A stretch of 64,000 nucleotides of DNA from Clostridia bacterium (GCA_029258515.1 JARHYK010000019.1:62001-126000); one strand, 5' to 3'. Shown: positions 19,552-28,331, counted from the first letter of the stretch. A program made the numbers and translations. Notes: generated from the letters alone by a model not told the origin.

Positions 19552-20022
19552 ATGGCAGTTAGAAATTTAAGAATAGATGGAGACGATATTTTATCAAAAA
19601 AATCAAGAGAAATAGAGAAAATAGATGAAAGAATACAAGAACTAATTGATGACATGATAGAAACAATGCATAAATATAATGGAGTAGGACTTGCAGGAGT
19701 ACAAGTAGGTGTATTAAAAAGAATTTTTGTAATAGACCTATATGACAATAATGGCCCTATTGTATTTATAAATCCAAAAATAATTAAAACAAAAGGAAAA
19801 CAAGAAGTAACAGAAGGATGCTTAAGTTTTCCAAACCAATTTGCTAAGATAATAAGACCAGCAGAAGTAGTTGCAGAATATACAGATAGAAATGGGAAAA
19901 GAATGCAAGTAAAAGCAAAAGAATTATTAGCACAAGCAATATGCCATGAATATGACCACTTAGAAGGTGAAGTGTTTGTAGATAAAATAATACCAGGTAC
20001 TATGGAATATATGGAGGAATAA
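19552..20022 (+). CDS. def: peptide deformylase
   Basis: 156 residues from ATG 19552 (AAAGGT upstream; GTG 19543 is less well placed). Metal-site motifs: GVGLAGVQ (motif 1; GVQ instead of the usual APQ), EGCLSF with the Cys ligand and HEYDHLEG with both His ligands and the catalytic Glu. It removes the formyl group from nascent N-terminal methionine. It pairs functionally with the adjacent fmt, which adds that group to the initiator tRNA. It lies in the priA-def-fmt operon. Confidence 0.96.
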   Translation: MAVRNLRIDGDDILSKKSREIEKIDERIQELIDDMIETMHKYNGVGLAGVQVGVLKRIFVIDLYDNNGPIVFINPKIIKTKGKQEVTEGCLSFPNQFAKIIRPAEVVAEYTDRNGKRMQVKAKELLAQAICHEYDHLEGEVFVDKIIPGTMEYMEE

Positions 20023-20040
20023 AAGAAAGGAGCTTTAAAT

Positions 20041-20994
20041 ATGAAAATAATATTTATGGGGACACCTGACTTTGCAAAAGAAAGTTTAGAAGAAGTATAT
20101 AATGCAGGATATGAGATTTTAGGAGTTGTAACAAATCCAGATAAACCCAAAGGAAGAGGAATGAAAGTAAGAAAATCACCAGTAAAAGAATTTGCTGAAG
20201 AAAAAAATCTTAAAATATATCAACCTCAAAAAGTAAGAAATAACGAAGAGTTTATCGAAGAAATAAAAAAATTAAATCCAGATGTTATATGTGTTGTAGC
20301 ATATGGAAAAATATTGCCAGAAGAACTTTTAAAAATCCCTAAATTAGGATGTATAAATGTACATGGTTCTTTACTTCCAAAATATAGAGGAGCAGCACCA
20401 ATCCAATGGGCAGTAATAAATGGAGATAAAAAAACCGGAATAACAACAATGTATATGGATAAAGGCATGGATACAGGAGATATGATCTTAAAACAAGAAG
20501 TTGAAATAGGAGAAGATGAAACTACAGGAGAATTATGGGATAAATTAGCAAAAATAGGAGGGGAACTTTTAGTTGAAACTTTAAAACAAATAGAAAATGG
20601 AACAGTACCTAGAACAAAGCAAAGTGATGATTATACTATGGCACCAATGTTAGACAAAGAAATGGCAAAAATAGATTGGGAAAATAAAACTGCAAAAGAA
20701 ATAAAAAATCTAGTAAGAGGATTAAATCCAATAATGGGAGCATATACATTTTTAAATGGTAAAAAAATAAAATTTTGGAAAGTTGATGCAGAAGAAGAAA
20801 AAGAAGAAATAAGAAATCTAAAAAATGGAACAGTTATATTAGCAGATGCAAAACAAGGATTATATATAAAAGCAAAACAAGGAATTTTAAAAGTATTAGA
20901 AATTCAAGGAGAAAATGCTAAAAGAATGGGAATAGAAGACTACTTGAGAGGAAATAAAATAGAGAAAATGGAAATGTTTTTGAACAGTAAATAG
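20041..20994 (+). CDS. fmt: methionyl-tRNA formyltransferase
   Basis: 317 residues. MGTPDFAKESLE at the N-terminus, and the formyl-donor site with the catalytic Asn-His-Asp set in CINVHGSLLPKYRGAAPIQW and GITTMYMDKGMDTGD. The C-terminal OB-fold domain starts at LVRGLNPIMGAY. It transfers formyl from 10-formyl-THF to Met-tRNA-fMet. AAAGGAGCTTT precedes the ATG. Length and motifs are standard. Confidence 0.97.
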   Translation: MKIIFMGTPDFAKESLEEVYNAGYEILGVVTNPDKPKGRGMKVRKSPVKEFAEEKNLKIYQPQKVRNNEEFIEEIKKLNPDVICVVAYGKILPEELLKIPKLGCINVHGSLLPKYRGAAPIQWAVINGDKKTGITTMYMDKGMDTGDMILKQEVEIGEDETTGELWDKLAKIGGELLVETLKQIENGTVPRTKQSDDYTMAPMLDKEMAKIDWENKTAKEIKNLVRGLNPIMGAYTFLNGKKIKFWKVDAEEEKEEIRNLKNGTVILADAKQGLYIKAKQGILKVLEIQGENAKRMGIEDYLRGNKIEKMEMFLNSK

Positions 20995-21096
20995 AAGAGA
21001 CTATAAGAAATATATTGCTAAAGATTAAAAACAAATATAAGTTGAAAATGCAAAAGAATAAAAAGTAAAGGAATAATAAAAGAAAGGAATTTTAAA

Positions 21097-23358
21097 ATGG
21101 CATATTCAGCAGAGTTTAAAAAAGAAATTTTAGAACAAATGAAAAATGGAAAGACAATAAAAGCAATATCAGATGAAACAGGAATTTCAAAACCTACTTT
21201 ATATAACTGGAAGAAAGAACAAGAAAAATCGGAAACAAAAAAAATAAATATTAGTAATAAGAAAGAAAATTCTAGTAAAACATATAAAAAAGTAATGATA
21301 GATATTGATTATGAAAAAGCATATTCTTTATATAAAAGAAGAGAATATCAAGAAGCAATAAAATATTTTACAATAACAAAAGAAAAAGATAATGAATATT
21401 TAGAAAGAAGTATTTTTTTTATTGGCAAATGTTATTTAGGATTAAGAAAAACAAAAGAAGCAGAAAAAGAATTTAGAAAATATATAGAAATAGATAAGGA
21501 TAAAAATCCACATGCACATTTAGAGTTAGGAAAACTTTACTCAAATCAAGGACAAGTTGAAAAAGCAAAAGGGAAATTTGAAAAATACATAGAAATTGAT
21601 AAGGACAAAAGTCCACATGCGCATTTAGAGTTAGGAAAACTTTACTCAAATCAAGGACAAGTTGAAAAAGCAAAAGAAGAATTTGAAAAATATATAGAAA
21701 TAGATAAGGATAAAAAACCACATGCACATTTAGAGTTAGGAAAGCTATATGCAAATCAACGAAAAGCTGGAAAAGCAAAAGGGGAATTTGAAAAATATAT
21801 AGAAATAGATAAGGATAAAAGTCCGCATGCGCATTTAGAGTTAGGAAAGCTATATGCAAATCAAGGACAAGTTGAAAAAGCAAAAGGGGAATTTGAAAAA
21901 TACATAGAAATTGATAAGGACAAAAGTCCACATGCGCATTTAGAGTTAGGAAAGCTTTACTCAAATCAAGGACAAGCTGAAAAAGCAAAAGAAGAATTTG
22001 AAAAATGTATAGAAATAGAAAATGACAAAAAACCACATGCACATTTAGAGTTAGGAAAGCTATATGCCAATCAAGGACAAGTTGAAAAAGCAACAAAAGA
22101 ATTTGAAAAATGTATAGAAATTGATAAGGATAAGAATCCACATGCACATTTAGAGTTAGGAAAGCTATATGCAAATCAAGGACAAGTTGAAAAAGCAAAA
22201 GGGGAATTTGAAAAATACATAGAAATTGATAAGGACAAAAGTCCACATGCGCATTTAGAGTTAGGAAAACTTTACTCAAATCAAGGACAAGCTGAAAAAG
22301 CAAAAGAAGAATTTGAAAAATGTATAGAAATTGATAAACAGAATGAATATGCTAAGTTAGAATTAGAAAAACTAAAAGCAAAACAAATAGAAAACAGAAA
22401 ATGGCAATTTGAAATAGGGGATATATTTAAAGATAATAGTAGTCATAAAAAAGATATAAATTCTGAAATTGCAATAAAAATAAGAACAGGAAATTTAGAA
22501 ATAGAGGATATTGAAAAAGTAAAAAAACAATATAATTTACTTCTTGTAGCAATGTATCAAAAATTAGGACAAAAAAATACAGCATTAAAAACTTTAGAAA
22601 ACATTATAGAAATTGATCCTGAAAAAGTTAAACTATTAAATAAAATAAAAGAATCAATACAATCAAAGAAAACTAAGATATATCCATACGAAATTTGGAA
22701 AAGATTATTAGACTGGAAAATAAATTCTAAGGACATTGAACAAGAAATGAAAAAACAAAGAAAAGTATCGAATATGGAAGAAGTTCCTAGAGAAAGTAAA
22801 ATAACAACAACTGCAGAAAAAACATTCCAAAAAGAAATAAAAAAAGAAACTGAAAAAGACAATACAGAAGATAAAGTAAATTTAAATAAAAAAATAAAAA
22901 AAGAAAATAAAATAAAAGTAATGGGAAATGAAAAAAATAGCACAAATAAAAATAATACAAAAAATGAAAAAAATAGCGCAAATAAAAATAATACAAAAAA
23001 TGAAAAAAAGAAGAAAGATTCAAAAGAAAGATTATATGATTTGTTGTCAAATAAAATAAAAGAAATAGTTATGGATATAAGAAAAGAATATTATTGCAAA
23101 ATGCAAGTTATAGATGAAAAACAAAACAAATACATAAAAAAATATGATAAACTGGAAAGTGTTTTAAATTGTAGTAAAGATAATAAAAGAGCGTATATGG
23201 AATTAATGCTAATATTAATAAATGAAGGATATAAAGAAAAAGTAAAACAAGAATTTCCTGAAGAATATAATTTTGTAAGTAAAATAATCAATGATTATAC
23301 TTCTAAAAAAATCAATAATAAAGAAGCAAAAAATGAAATAGAAGAATATTCTATTTAG
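21097..23358 (+). CDS. transposase-type HTH fused to a TPR array; unknown function
   Basis: 753 residues. Residues 1-48 (YSAEFKKEILEQM, then GISKPTLYNWKKE) look like the helix-turn-helix of IS3-family OrfA (HTH_Tnp_1). No DDE transposase domain is present. After a linker come one divergent TPR (about 70-130) and eight almost identical 35-residue TPR units (about 133-412, core PHAHLELGKLY). Further helical repeats (about 420-540) follow, then a Lys/Asn-rich low-complexity zone with two copies of NEKNS(T/A)NKNNTK, and a helical C-terminus. No signal peptide. A DNA-binding scaffold is inferred. The nearly identical units point to recent expansion. It has its own ribosome binding site (AAAGGAA) and a terminator after it. 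Confidence 0.85.
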   Translation: MAYSAEFKKEILEQMKNGKTIKAISDETGISKPTLYNWKKEQEKSETKKINISNKKENSSKTYKKVMIDIDYEKAYSLYKRREYQEAIKYFTITKEKDNEYLERSIFFIGKCYLGLRKTKEAEKEFRKYIEIDKDKNPHAHLELGKLYSNQGQVEKAKGKFEKYIEIDKDKSPHAHLELGKLYSNQGQVEKAKEEFEKYIEIDKDKKPHAHLELGKLYANQRKAGKAKGEFEKYIEIDKDKSPHAHLELGKLYANQGQVEKAKGEFEKYIEIDKDKSPHAHLELGKLYSNQGQAEKAKEEFEKCIEIENDKKPHAHLELGKLYANQGQVEKATKEFEKCIEIDKDKNPHAHLELGKLYANQGQVEKAKGEFEKYIEIDKDKSPHAHLELGKLYSNQGQAEKAKEEFEKCIEIDKQNEYAKLELEKLKAKQIENRKWQFEIGDIFKDNSSHKKDINSEIAIKIRTGNLEIEDIEKVKKQYNLLLVAMYQKLGQKNTALKTLENIIEIDPEKVKLLNKIKESIQSKKTKIYPYEIWKRLLDWKINSKDIEQEMKKQRKVSNMEEVPRESKITTTAEKTFQKEIKKETEKDNTEDKVNLNKKIKKENKIKVMGNEKNSTNKNNTKNEKNSANKNNTKNEKKKKDSKERLYDLLSNKIKEIVMDIRKEYYCKMQVIDEKQNKYIKKYDKLESVLNCSKDNKRAYMELMLILINEGYKEKVKQEFPEEYNFVSKIINDYTSKKINNKEAKNEIEEYSI
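21493..22332 (+). repeat. eight 105-bp tandem repeats encoding TPR units
   Basis: The period is exactly 105 bases (for example the CCACATGC blocks at 21508, 21613 and 21718). Units differ mostly at silent positions and at the N/S/K before PHAH. Some units are nearly identical at DNA level, implying duplication or gene conversion. Confidence 0.95.
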
Positions 23359-23397
23359 ATTAAAATATGTTTATAAAAGTAAATTTAGATATTTGTG

Positions 23398-23445
23398 AAA
23401 AGTTTGTAACATTAATGAGAAACAATCGTTGCAAACTTTTTTAAT
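23398..23445 (+). terminator. terminator after the TPR gene
   Basis: AAAAGTTTGTAAC pairs with GTTGCAAACTTTT (one wobble) and is followed by TTAATTAT. From here to the tRNA promoter at 23611 I see only AT-rich sequence. Confidence 0.7.
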
Positions 23446-23610
23446 TATATTATTACTACATTTAAACAAGAATAGAAAATATCATAAAAAATTAGTTAAA
23501 TACTTAAAAAGATATAAGACGAGATTAGAATAACAATTTTTGAAAAAATTTTTGCGTTGGCAATGAAAAATTTATCTATTTATAAAAATTGAAAACTTTT
23601 GAAAAAATGG

Positions 23611-23639
23611 TTGACAAAAGTGAGATGATGTTGTAAAAT
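23611..23639 (+). promoter_or_regulatory. consensus promoter of the tRNA-His/tRNA-Gln transcript
   Basis: TTGACA (23611-23616), 17-base spacer, TAAAAT (23634-23639), about 33 bases before tRNA-His. Confidence 0.8.
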
Positions 23640-23672
23640 ATTAAAGTGTCAAGAGATACTAGGATATTCCAT

Positions 23673-23750
23673 GGTGGATGTAGCGTAGTTGGTTAACGCG
23701 CCAGTTTGTGGCACTGGAGACCGTGGGTTCGAGTCCCATCTTCCACCCCA
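23673..23750 (+). tRNA. tRNA-His (GTG)
   Basis: Cloverleaf with anticodon GTG in TTTGTGGC, T-arm GGTTCGAGTCC and encoded CCA. The extra 5' G (position 23673) opposite discriminator C is the histidine identity feature. One T-T mismatch is in the acceptor stem. Confidence 0.95.
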
Positions 23751-23781
23751 TTATATTTTATTGGGAAAAATAAAAAAATAT

Positions 23782-23856
23782 TGGGCTGTAGCCAAGCGGT
23801 AAGGCACCAGACTTTGACTCTGGCATGCGCTAGTTCGAATCTAGCCAGCCCAGCCA
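23782..23856 (+). tRNA. tRNA-Gln (TTG)
   Basis: Acceptor TGGGCTG / CAGCCCA, anticodon TTG in CTTTGAC, T-loop TTCGAAT, discriminator G and encoded CCA. Follows tRNA-His by 31 bases in the same transcript. Confidence 0.95.
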
Positions 23857-23904
23857 AGAAGGATTTTCGTCGAACTAGATTCGATAAAAATCAAATAGGT
23901 TAGA

Positions 23905-23940
23905 AGAGATAGTTTAATTCGTTAGACTCTCTCTTTTTTC
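23905..23940 (+). terminator. terminator of the tRNA transcript
   Basis: AGAGATAGT / ACTCTCTCT (one mismatch) followed by TTTTTTC. Confidence 0.65.
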
Positions 23941-24073
23941 GTATAAATTTATGATGTTTCATAGCTTAAATCTCAATCCGAAATTTTACTATTATAATCT
24001 GTATTTTATATAGATTTGTTTCCTCAAATAGTGAAATGTCTGGAAATGCTTGAAAAAAGGAGGTTTTTGTGGT

Positions 24074-24160
24074 ATGATTCAAATTGTTAAGAGAAAAATA
24101 AATATGACTGAAGAATTATGTTCAAAACATCTGGTAGCAAAGGTATGTCTTAACATGTGA
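24074..24160 (+). CDS. possible 28-residue peptide upstream of the radical SAM gene
   Basis: ATG at 24074 lies 10 bases after AAAGGAGG. The peptide has a basic N-terminal half (MIQIVKRKINMTEE) and two cysteines in CSKHLVAKVC. Its place upstream of a radical SAM enzyme would suit a RiPP precursor, but it is over 300 bases away and unconserved features cannot be judged. It may instead be the start of a decayed gene. Confidence 0.25.
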   Translation: MIQIVKRKINMTEELCSKHLVAKVCLNM

Positions 24161-24412
24161 GTATTTACTTTACTCAAATTCATCATAATTTTGCGTCCAT
24201 GACTACTAATTTTTTAAGTGTATTTGATTTTTTTGACAAATATAGATAAGGAGAATATATAATGGGTTATACAAAAAAATGAAGATTAACCAAAGATAAG
24301 TAGAAGAAGTAGTATTAAGAGAAATTATATATGTATAAAAATAAGTTAGAATAAAGTAAGGTAAATGAAATCAAATCAAATGCAGTGTTATAATTGATGC
24401 GAAACAAAAAAA

Positions 24413-24440
24413 TTGACAAAAAGTAAAAAAATTATAGAAT
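24413..24440 (+). promoter_or_regulatory. probable promoter of the radical SAM operon
   Basis: TTGACA (24413-24418), 16-base spacer, TAGAAT (24435-24440), 35 bases before the chosen start. Confidence 0.55.
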
Positions 24441-24474
24441 AATGGAAGAAAATATGAAATGGAGGAAAAAGAAA

Positions 24475-25656
24475 ATGAAGTACAACATTAATATTAGAGA
24501 AGAGTACTTTGGGGCAACAGTATCAGTTGTTAATACGGGAAAAAGAGAATATGTAAATCAAAATGAATTAAAAGAAATTTTAGAAATGCAAAAATTTCCA
24601 GAAGATATGCTAGCAAGTAAAATAAAAGAAGGTTATAAAATAAAGTATACACCACTAGAAAACAAAGACATAAAGGATCATTTTAGCTTTGCCGATATTG
24701 CTTATTTAGAATTAACAAGAGAGTGTAATCTAAGGTGCAAACACTGTTTGAATAATTCAGGGAAGCTAATAAAAAACCAATTAAGTATAAAGGAACTAAG
24801 AAAATTAGTTCAAGACTTAATTGATTCAGGTATTCAGGAAATAAGATTTACTGGTGGAGAACCATTAATGTTTGAAAATATATATGAACTTATAAAATTA
24901 TGTGACGATAATGGAGTTTGTACTTCTATTGGAACAAATGGAACTTTAGTTACACCTAGAGTAGCAAGTATGTTAAAAGAAGCAGGATTAAAAAAAGTTG
25001 TTGTTAGCATTGATGGAACAGAGAAAAGACATGATATTATTAGAGGAAGAGGAAATTATGAAAAAACTATAAATGGGCTAAAATATTTAAAAGAAGTAGG
25101 ACTAAATGTCAGAGTAAATGCTGTAATTATGAAATCTAATATTGAAGATGTAATTAAATTAGCAAAAGAAATGAATAAAAATAAAATAACACTATTTATC
25201 AGAAGATTTATAGAATCTGGAAGGGGAGAAAAACTTAAAAATAATATGTTAACAGCAGACGATTACAATTATGTTAAAAAACAATTATATAACGAAATAC
25301 AAACAGCAAAATATGTGAATGGACACTACTTACGAAATGATGAGGGAGTTCATCCTCGAATTAAGTTACCATTTTTAATAAGAGGATGTAAAGCTGGTCA
25401 AAGAGCACTTTCAATAATGCCTGATGGAAAAATACAACTATGTGGTTTTTTAGCTCCACAAGGATTTTTAGCAATAGATAATGTTAAAAATGTAAAAAAT
25501 TGGAGAGAGTTATGGAATAAGATACAAAAAATGGATAGATTGAAGTATTTAAGGGATAATCTTGATAAATACAATGAGCAACCTAATATACAAGAAACAT
25601 ATTGTTTAGCATACATTCAAAGATATTTAAATGTAAATAAAACAAGCGAGGAGTAA
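24475..25656 (+). CDS. radical SAM protein with SPASM/Twitch-like C-terminus
   Basis: 393 residues from ATG 24475 (GGAGGAAAAAG just upstream; ATG 24442 has no such site). The radical SAM core begins near residue 82 with the 4Fe-4S motif CNLRCKHC, then FTGGEPL and SIDGTEKRHD. The C-terminal region has GCKAGQRALSI, PDGKIQLCG and a late Cys in TYCLAY, fewer cysteines than a full SPASM domain, so a Twitch-like auxiliary cluster is possible. The reaction is unknown. Relatives modify peptides or other substrates. First gene of an operon with a kinase, NUDIX and ATP-grasp enzymes. The operon uses more T and G than its neighbours, suggesting transfer. Confidence 0.85.
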   Translation: MKYNINIREEYFGATVSVVNTGKREYVNQNELKEILEMQKFPEDMLASKIKEGYKIKYTPLENKDIKDHFSFADIAYLELTRECNLRCKHCLNNSGKLIKNQLSIKELRKLVQDLIDSGIQEIRFTGGEPLMFENIYELIKLCDDNGVCTSIGTNGTLVTPRVASMLKEAGLKKVVVSIDGTEKRHDIIRGRGNYEKTINGLKYLKEVGLNVRVNAVIMKSNIEDVIKLAKEMNKNKITLFIRRFIESGRGEKLKNNMLTADDYNYVKKQLYNEIQTAKYVNGHYLRNDEGVHPRIKLPFLIRGCKAGQRALSIMPDGKIQLCGFLAPQGFLAIDNVKNVKNWRELWNKIQKMDRLKYLRDNLDKYNEQPNIQETYCLAYIQRYLNVNKTSEE

Positions 25657-25664
25657 ATAGTAAA

Positions 25665-26339
25665 ATGTTAATAGCAATAACAGGGTTGCATGCAGCAGGT
25701 AAAAGTTATTTTGTAAATAATGTACCAGTAAAATTTGGATTTAAAATATATAATAAAAAGGAAATAGTTAAATATATATGTAAGAAAGAAACAAATAGAG
25801 ATGATTGGTCAGAGTGGTATAAGGAAGAGTTTAATAAAGATGCATATCGTATAACTAAAAAAATATTATCATATATAAATGTAAGTGAAAATGTTGTATT
25901 AGATGCAGTTCATAGTGATTTAGAATGGAATATTATTTCAAATATAGTTCCTGATTCAGAGCTTATTGGAATGATAACACCAGATTTTATTAGAGAGCAA
26001 CGAAGAGAAGAAGGGGATATAGAAAAAGATAAAAAAAGATTAAAGTATTGGCATAATGGCGGAGGATGTCTTATGAAAGAATTAAGCTGGAGCTTTAATG
26101 GAGGAGCATCTTTAGAAATTAATGAAAAAATGTTTGAAGAATTTTTAGAATATATAAAGAGAAAACAATTATCAATCAATGGTGAAAAAGTTGAATTTAG
26201 TGAAAATAAAACCCAAAAATTAAAAAGTCTTATTGAAAAAAATGCTGATATGGATATAAAAATTAATAAAGCAAAAAAGTTATTGAAAGAATATGAACAA
26301 TTGGATTCATCAGAAAGGGTTGAGGAGATTGAAAAATAG
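25665..26339 (+). CDS. P-loop nucleotide kinase-like protein
   Basis: 224 residues. Walker A GLHAAGKS is at residues 6-13, in the style of adenylate/dephospho-CoA kinases (MLIAITG at the N-terminus). A central VVLDAVHSDLEW strand is the probable second metal/substrate motif, and an Arg-rich lid follows (REQRREEGDIEKDKKR). The C-terminal 60 residues are a charged helical extension. The phosphate acceptor is unknown. It starts 8 bases after the radical SAM stop and its end overlaps the next small frame, so the genes are translationally linked. Confidence 0.75.
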   Translation: MLIAITGLHAAGKSYFVNNVPVKFGFKIYNKKEIVKYICKKETNRDDWSEWYKEEFNKDAYRITKKILSYINVSENVVLDAVHSDLEWNIISNIVPDSELIGMITPDFIREQRREEGDIEKDKKRLKYWHNGGGCLMKELSWSFNGGASLEINEKMFEEFLEYIKRKQLSINGEKVEFSENKTQKLKSLIEKNADMDIKINKAKKLLKEYEQLDSSERVEEIEK

Positions 26340-26538
26340 TGATATTTATTCTAAAGTAAAAAAAGAACAGATAGAGAAAATCATTTTAGATTTGCAGTCA
26401 AATATAATTAATATTGATAAATTGGATGATAATGAGAAGGATTTATTAATTTGTTATTATAATGAAGAAATATTGAAGAAAAAGAAATATATTGTAAAAT
26501 TAAAAGAAGATATTTTAAATAAAAGGAGAGATATATAA
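26293..26538 (+). CDS. small helical protein, unknown; start uncertain
   Basis: Up to 81 residues, Lys/Ile/Glu-rich and predicted helical (KKEQIEKIILDLQSNI). ATG 26293 lies inside the kinase gene with no clear ribosome binding site. TTG at 26329, just after GAGGAGA, is an alternative that would give 69 residues. The stop (TAA at 26536) overlaps the NUDIX ATG by one base. I do not recognise it. It may be a partner of the kinase. Confidence 0.5.
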   Translation: MNNWIHQKGLRRLKNSDIYSKVKKEQIEKIILDLQSNIINIDKLDDNEKDLLICYYNEEILKKKKYIVKLKEDILNKRRDI

Positions 26539-26957
26539 TGATTATAAAAAAAGCAGGGTGTATATTAATAAATTTATCTACTAAAGAAGTGGCATTAGTG
26601 TGTAGAAAAGGGGAGTTTTCTTTTCCAAAAGGCCATTTAGAAAAAGGAGAAACATTACAAGAATGTGCTATTAGAGAAACAATTGAAGAAACAGGGCATG
26701 CTTGCCATATATATATAAATAAAGAAATTTCTAAAATAAATTATATAAGTTCTAAAGGAGAGAATGTAGAAAATTACTTTTATGTAGCAATAGATGATGG
26801 AATATATAATGGAAATATAGAAGAAAAAGATAAAGAAGAAACTATATGGAAAGAAATAGAAGAAATTGAGAATACATTATCACATGAGAATTTAAAAGAA
26901 TTTTGGAAAAAAATTAAAGGAGAAATAAAAAAGATAATAGAAAATGAATGTTTATAA
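26538..26957 (+). CDS. NUDIX hydrolase
   Basis: 139 residues with a complete Nudix box: GHLEKGETLQECAIRETIEE followed by TGH, matching GX5EX7REUXEEXGU, with metal-binding glutamates. The family hydrolyses nucleoside diphosphates linked to another group. The substrate is not evident. In this operon it might process a nucleotide-linked sugar or metabolite (inference). GGAGAGATATATA precedes the ATG. The coding end overlaps the ATP-grasp gene by 14 bases. Confidence 0.9.
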   Translation: MIIKKAGCILINLSTKEVALVCRKGEFSFPKGHLEKGETLQECAIRETIEETGHACHIYINKEISKINYISSKGENVENYFYVAIDDGIYNGNIEEKDKEETIWKEIEEIENTLSHENLKEFWKKIKGEIKKIIENECL

Positions 26958-27669
26958 TATATTTTTATCAAAAAGAGAGAATTATTTTGGAAGTGCTCAA
27001 AAAATAAAAGAAAGTAGCAAGAAACCAGTAAATATTATTTGGATTGAAGATTTTATAATGAATGATGAAAATAGAGAAAAGTTAAATGGAGATGTTATAT
27101 ATTTTTTATGTAATAGTATATTAATAAATGGATTAATAGAATATCTTAAAGGAGTAAAATGTTATATATTTAATAAAAGATTTTTTGAAAAAAATTATAG
27201 GAAATTAGAAATACAAAACATTTTAAGAGAGAATACAATCAAAACACCTCGAATACTATTTAATCCACTTTTGAATCAAATTAAATTACCAATTTTTTGC
27301 AAAGAAAATAAACATGCAGGTATGATATTCAAAGCATATACTATAAATACATTAGAAAGTTTTTTTCAAAAGTTTGATATTAAAGACTTTTATTTAGAAG
27401 AGCCAATAGAAGGAGAATCAGAAACAAAATATTATTATGTAAGAGATAGTATATATTCTAAAAATAATATCAAAGTAACTGATTCAGTAAAAGAGTATTG
27501 TATAAAAATTTCTAAAATATTGAAGTTAGAAGTTTTTTCGATAGATATTATAAAAAGAAATAATGAACATATTGTAATAGATGTTAATCCATCAGCAGGA
27601 TTTTATATGTTAGATGAAGCTAGAAATAAATTATTATTTGAGTTTGATAAAATTAAGGAGCGAAAATAA
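26944..27669 (+). CDS. ATP-grasp-like ligase
   Basis: 241 residues. The C-terminal half shows the ATP-grasp pattern: FYLEEPIEGES, then VFSIDIIKRNNEHIVIDVNPSAG, where the Asp and Asn-Pro supply Mg-ATP ligands, as in RimK/D-Ala-D-Ala ligase-like enzymes. The N-terminal half is divergent. Such enzymes join a carboxylate to an amine or thiol using ATP. The substrate is unknown. It overlaps the NUDIX gene and is followed directly by a broken sugar-nucleotide gene. Confidence 0.75.
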   Translation: MNVYNIFLSKRENYFGSAQKIKESSKKPVNIIWIEDFIMNDENREKLNGDVIYFLCNSILINGLIEYLKGVKCYIFNKRFFEKNYRKLEIQNILRENTIKTPRILFNPLLNQIKLPIFCKENKHAGMIFKAYTINTLESFFQKFDIKDFYLEEPIEGESETKYYYVRDSIYSKNNIKVTDSVKEYCIKISKILKLEVFSIDIIKRNNEHIVIDVNPSAGFYMLDEARNKLLFEFDKIKERK

Positions 27670-27687
27670 TATTGTATTGTTATAATA

Positions 27688-28330
27688 AAATTCACAGTCC
27701 CAATAGTAACAAACGATAAGATAGAGAAATATATAAATGAAAATCTTACTTCATATATTAATGTGGAAGTTGTTAGCAATCATGAGTTTTTATCCCGGGG
27801 TACAGCTATAAGAGATACATTATATGCACCTAAAATTATTATAGGAACGGAAAGAAAAATAATAAAAAATTAATGAAAAAATTGTATAAAGATTTTGATT
27901 TGCCATTAATTATTATGAACAGGAAAAGTAGTGAAATGGTAAAATATGATTCAAATGATTTTTTAGTATTAAAAATAAGTTATATTAATGAAAAAGTAAG
28001 AAAGATTTTTAAGAGTTTTGACTATTAGGTTTTGCATTAAAACCTAACACAGACGATTTTAGAGAAGTTCAATCGATAAGATAATATTATATCTAGTAGA
28101 AATTGAATATTCAAATAGTCCACAACAAGCCTTAAAAGGAGTAGATGTATGTTTTGAATTTACAGAAATGGAAACAAATAAAAGAAATAAAACATATTGA
28201 ATATAGAAAACTAATGAGTAGTGCTAGAATTTATGATGGTAGAAATATATATAATATAGAAGAAAATAAAAACAATAAAATATTATTGAATTATAAGAAA
28301 TTAATAAATATATGGAAAGAAGAAGTTTAA
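27688..28330 (+). pseudogene. broken UDP-glucose 6-dehydrogenase
   Basis: Conserved pieces of the UDP-glucose/GDP-mannose dehydrogenase family lie in several frames: TVPIVTNDKIEKYI, VEVVSNHEFLSRGTAIRDTL and PKIIIGTE. After a stop come LPLIIMNRKSSEMVKYDSND and LKISYINE, then the C-terminal GFALKPNTDDFREV-like piece, NSPQQALKGVDVCFEF and ARIYDGRNIYNIEE. The N-terminal NAD domain and the catalytic Cys region are missing. The 61-codon frame at 28145-28330 is only its tail. It would have made UDP-glucuronate, the substrate of the intact decarboxylase that follows. It contains the only in-frame CGG I find outside the five recoding sites. Confidence 0.88.
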
Positions 28331-28331
28331 A

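Larger units (their letters stand above)
23941..24474 (+). other. AT-rich gap before the radical SAM island
   Basis: No long frame is open on either strand. It holds one 28-codon frame with a strong ribosome binding site (24074). A second promoter-like TTGACA with a TATAAT near 24260 precedes a six-codon frame that ends at once. Scattered in-frame stops suggest worn-out coding sequence or leader DNA. Confidence 0.5.

Noticed and set aside
21473..22303. 276-codon open frame on the minus strand across the TPR repeats
   Set aside because: It is the antisense shadow of the 105-bp repeats, Leu/Phe-rich, with no ribosome binding site.
21493..22332. Regular tandem repeats as a CRISPR array
   Set aside because: Units are 105 bp, contiguous, coding and without spacers.
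23706..23903. 65-codon open frame
   Set aside because: It runs through tRNA-His and tRNA-Gln genes.
24475..25656. Prokaryotic viperin (antiviral radical SAM)
   Set aside because: The cluster motif CNLRCKHC and the Cys-bearing C-terminus are SPASM/Twitch-like, and viperin-specific motifs are not seen.
28145..28330. Independent 61-residue protein
   Set aside because: It is the C-terminal piece of the broken UDP-glucose dehydrogenase.
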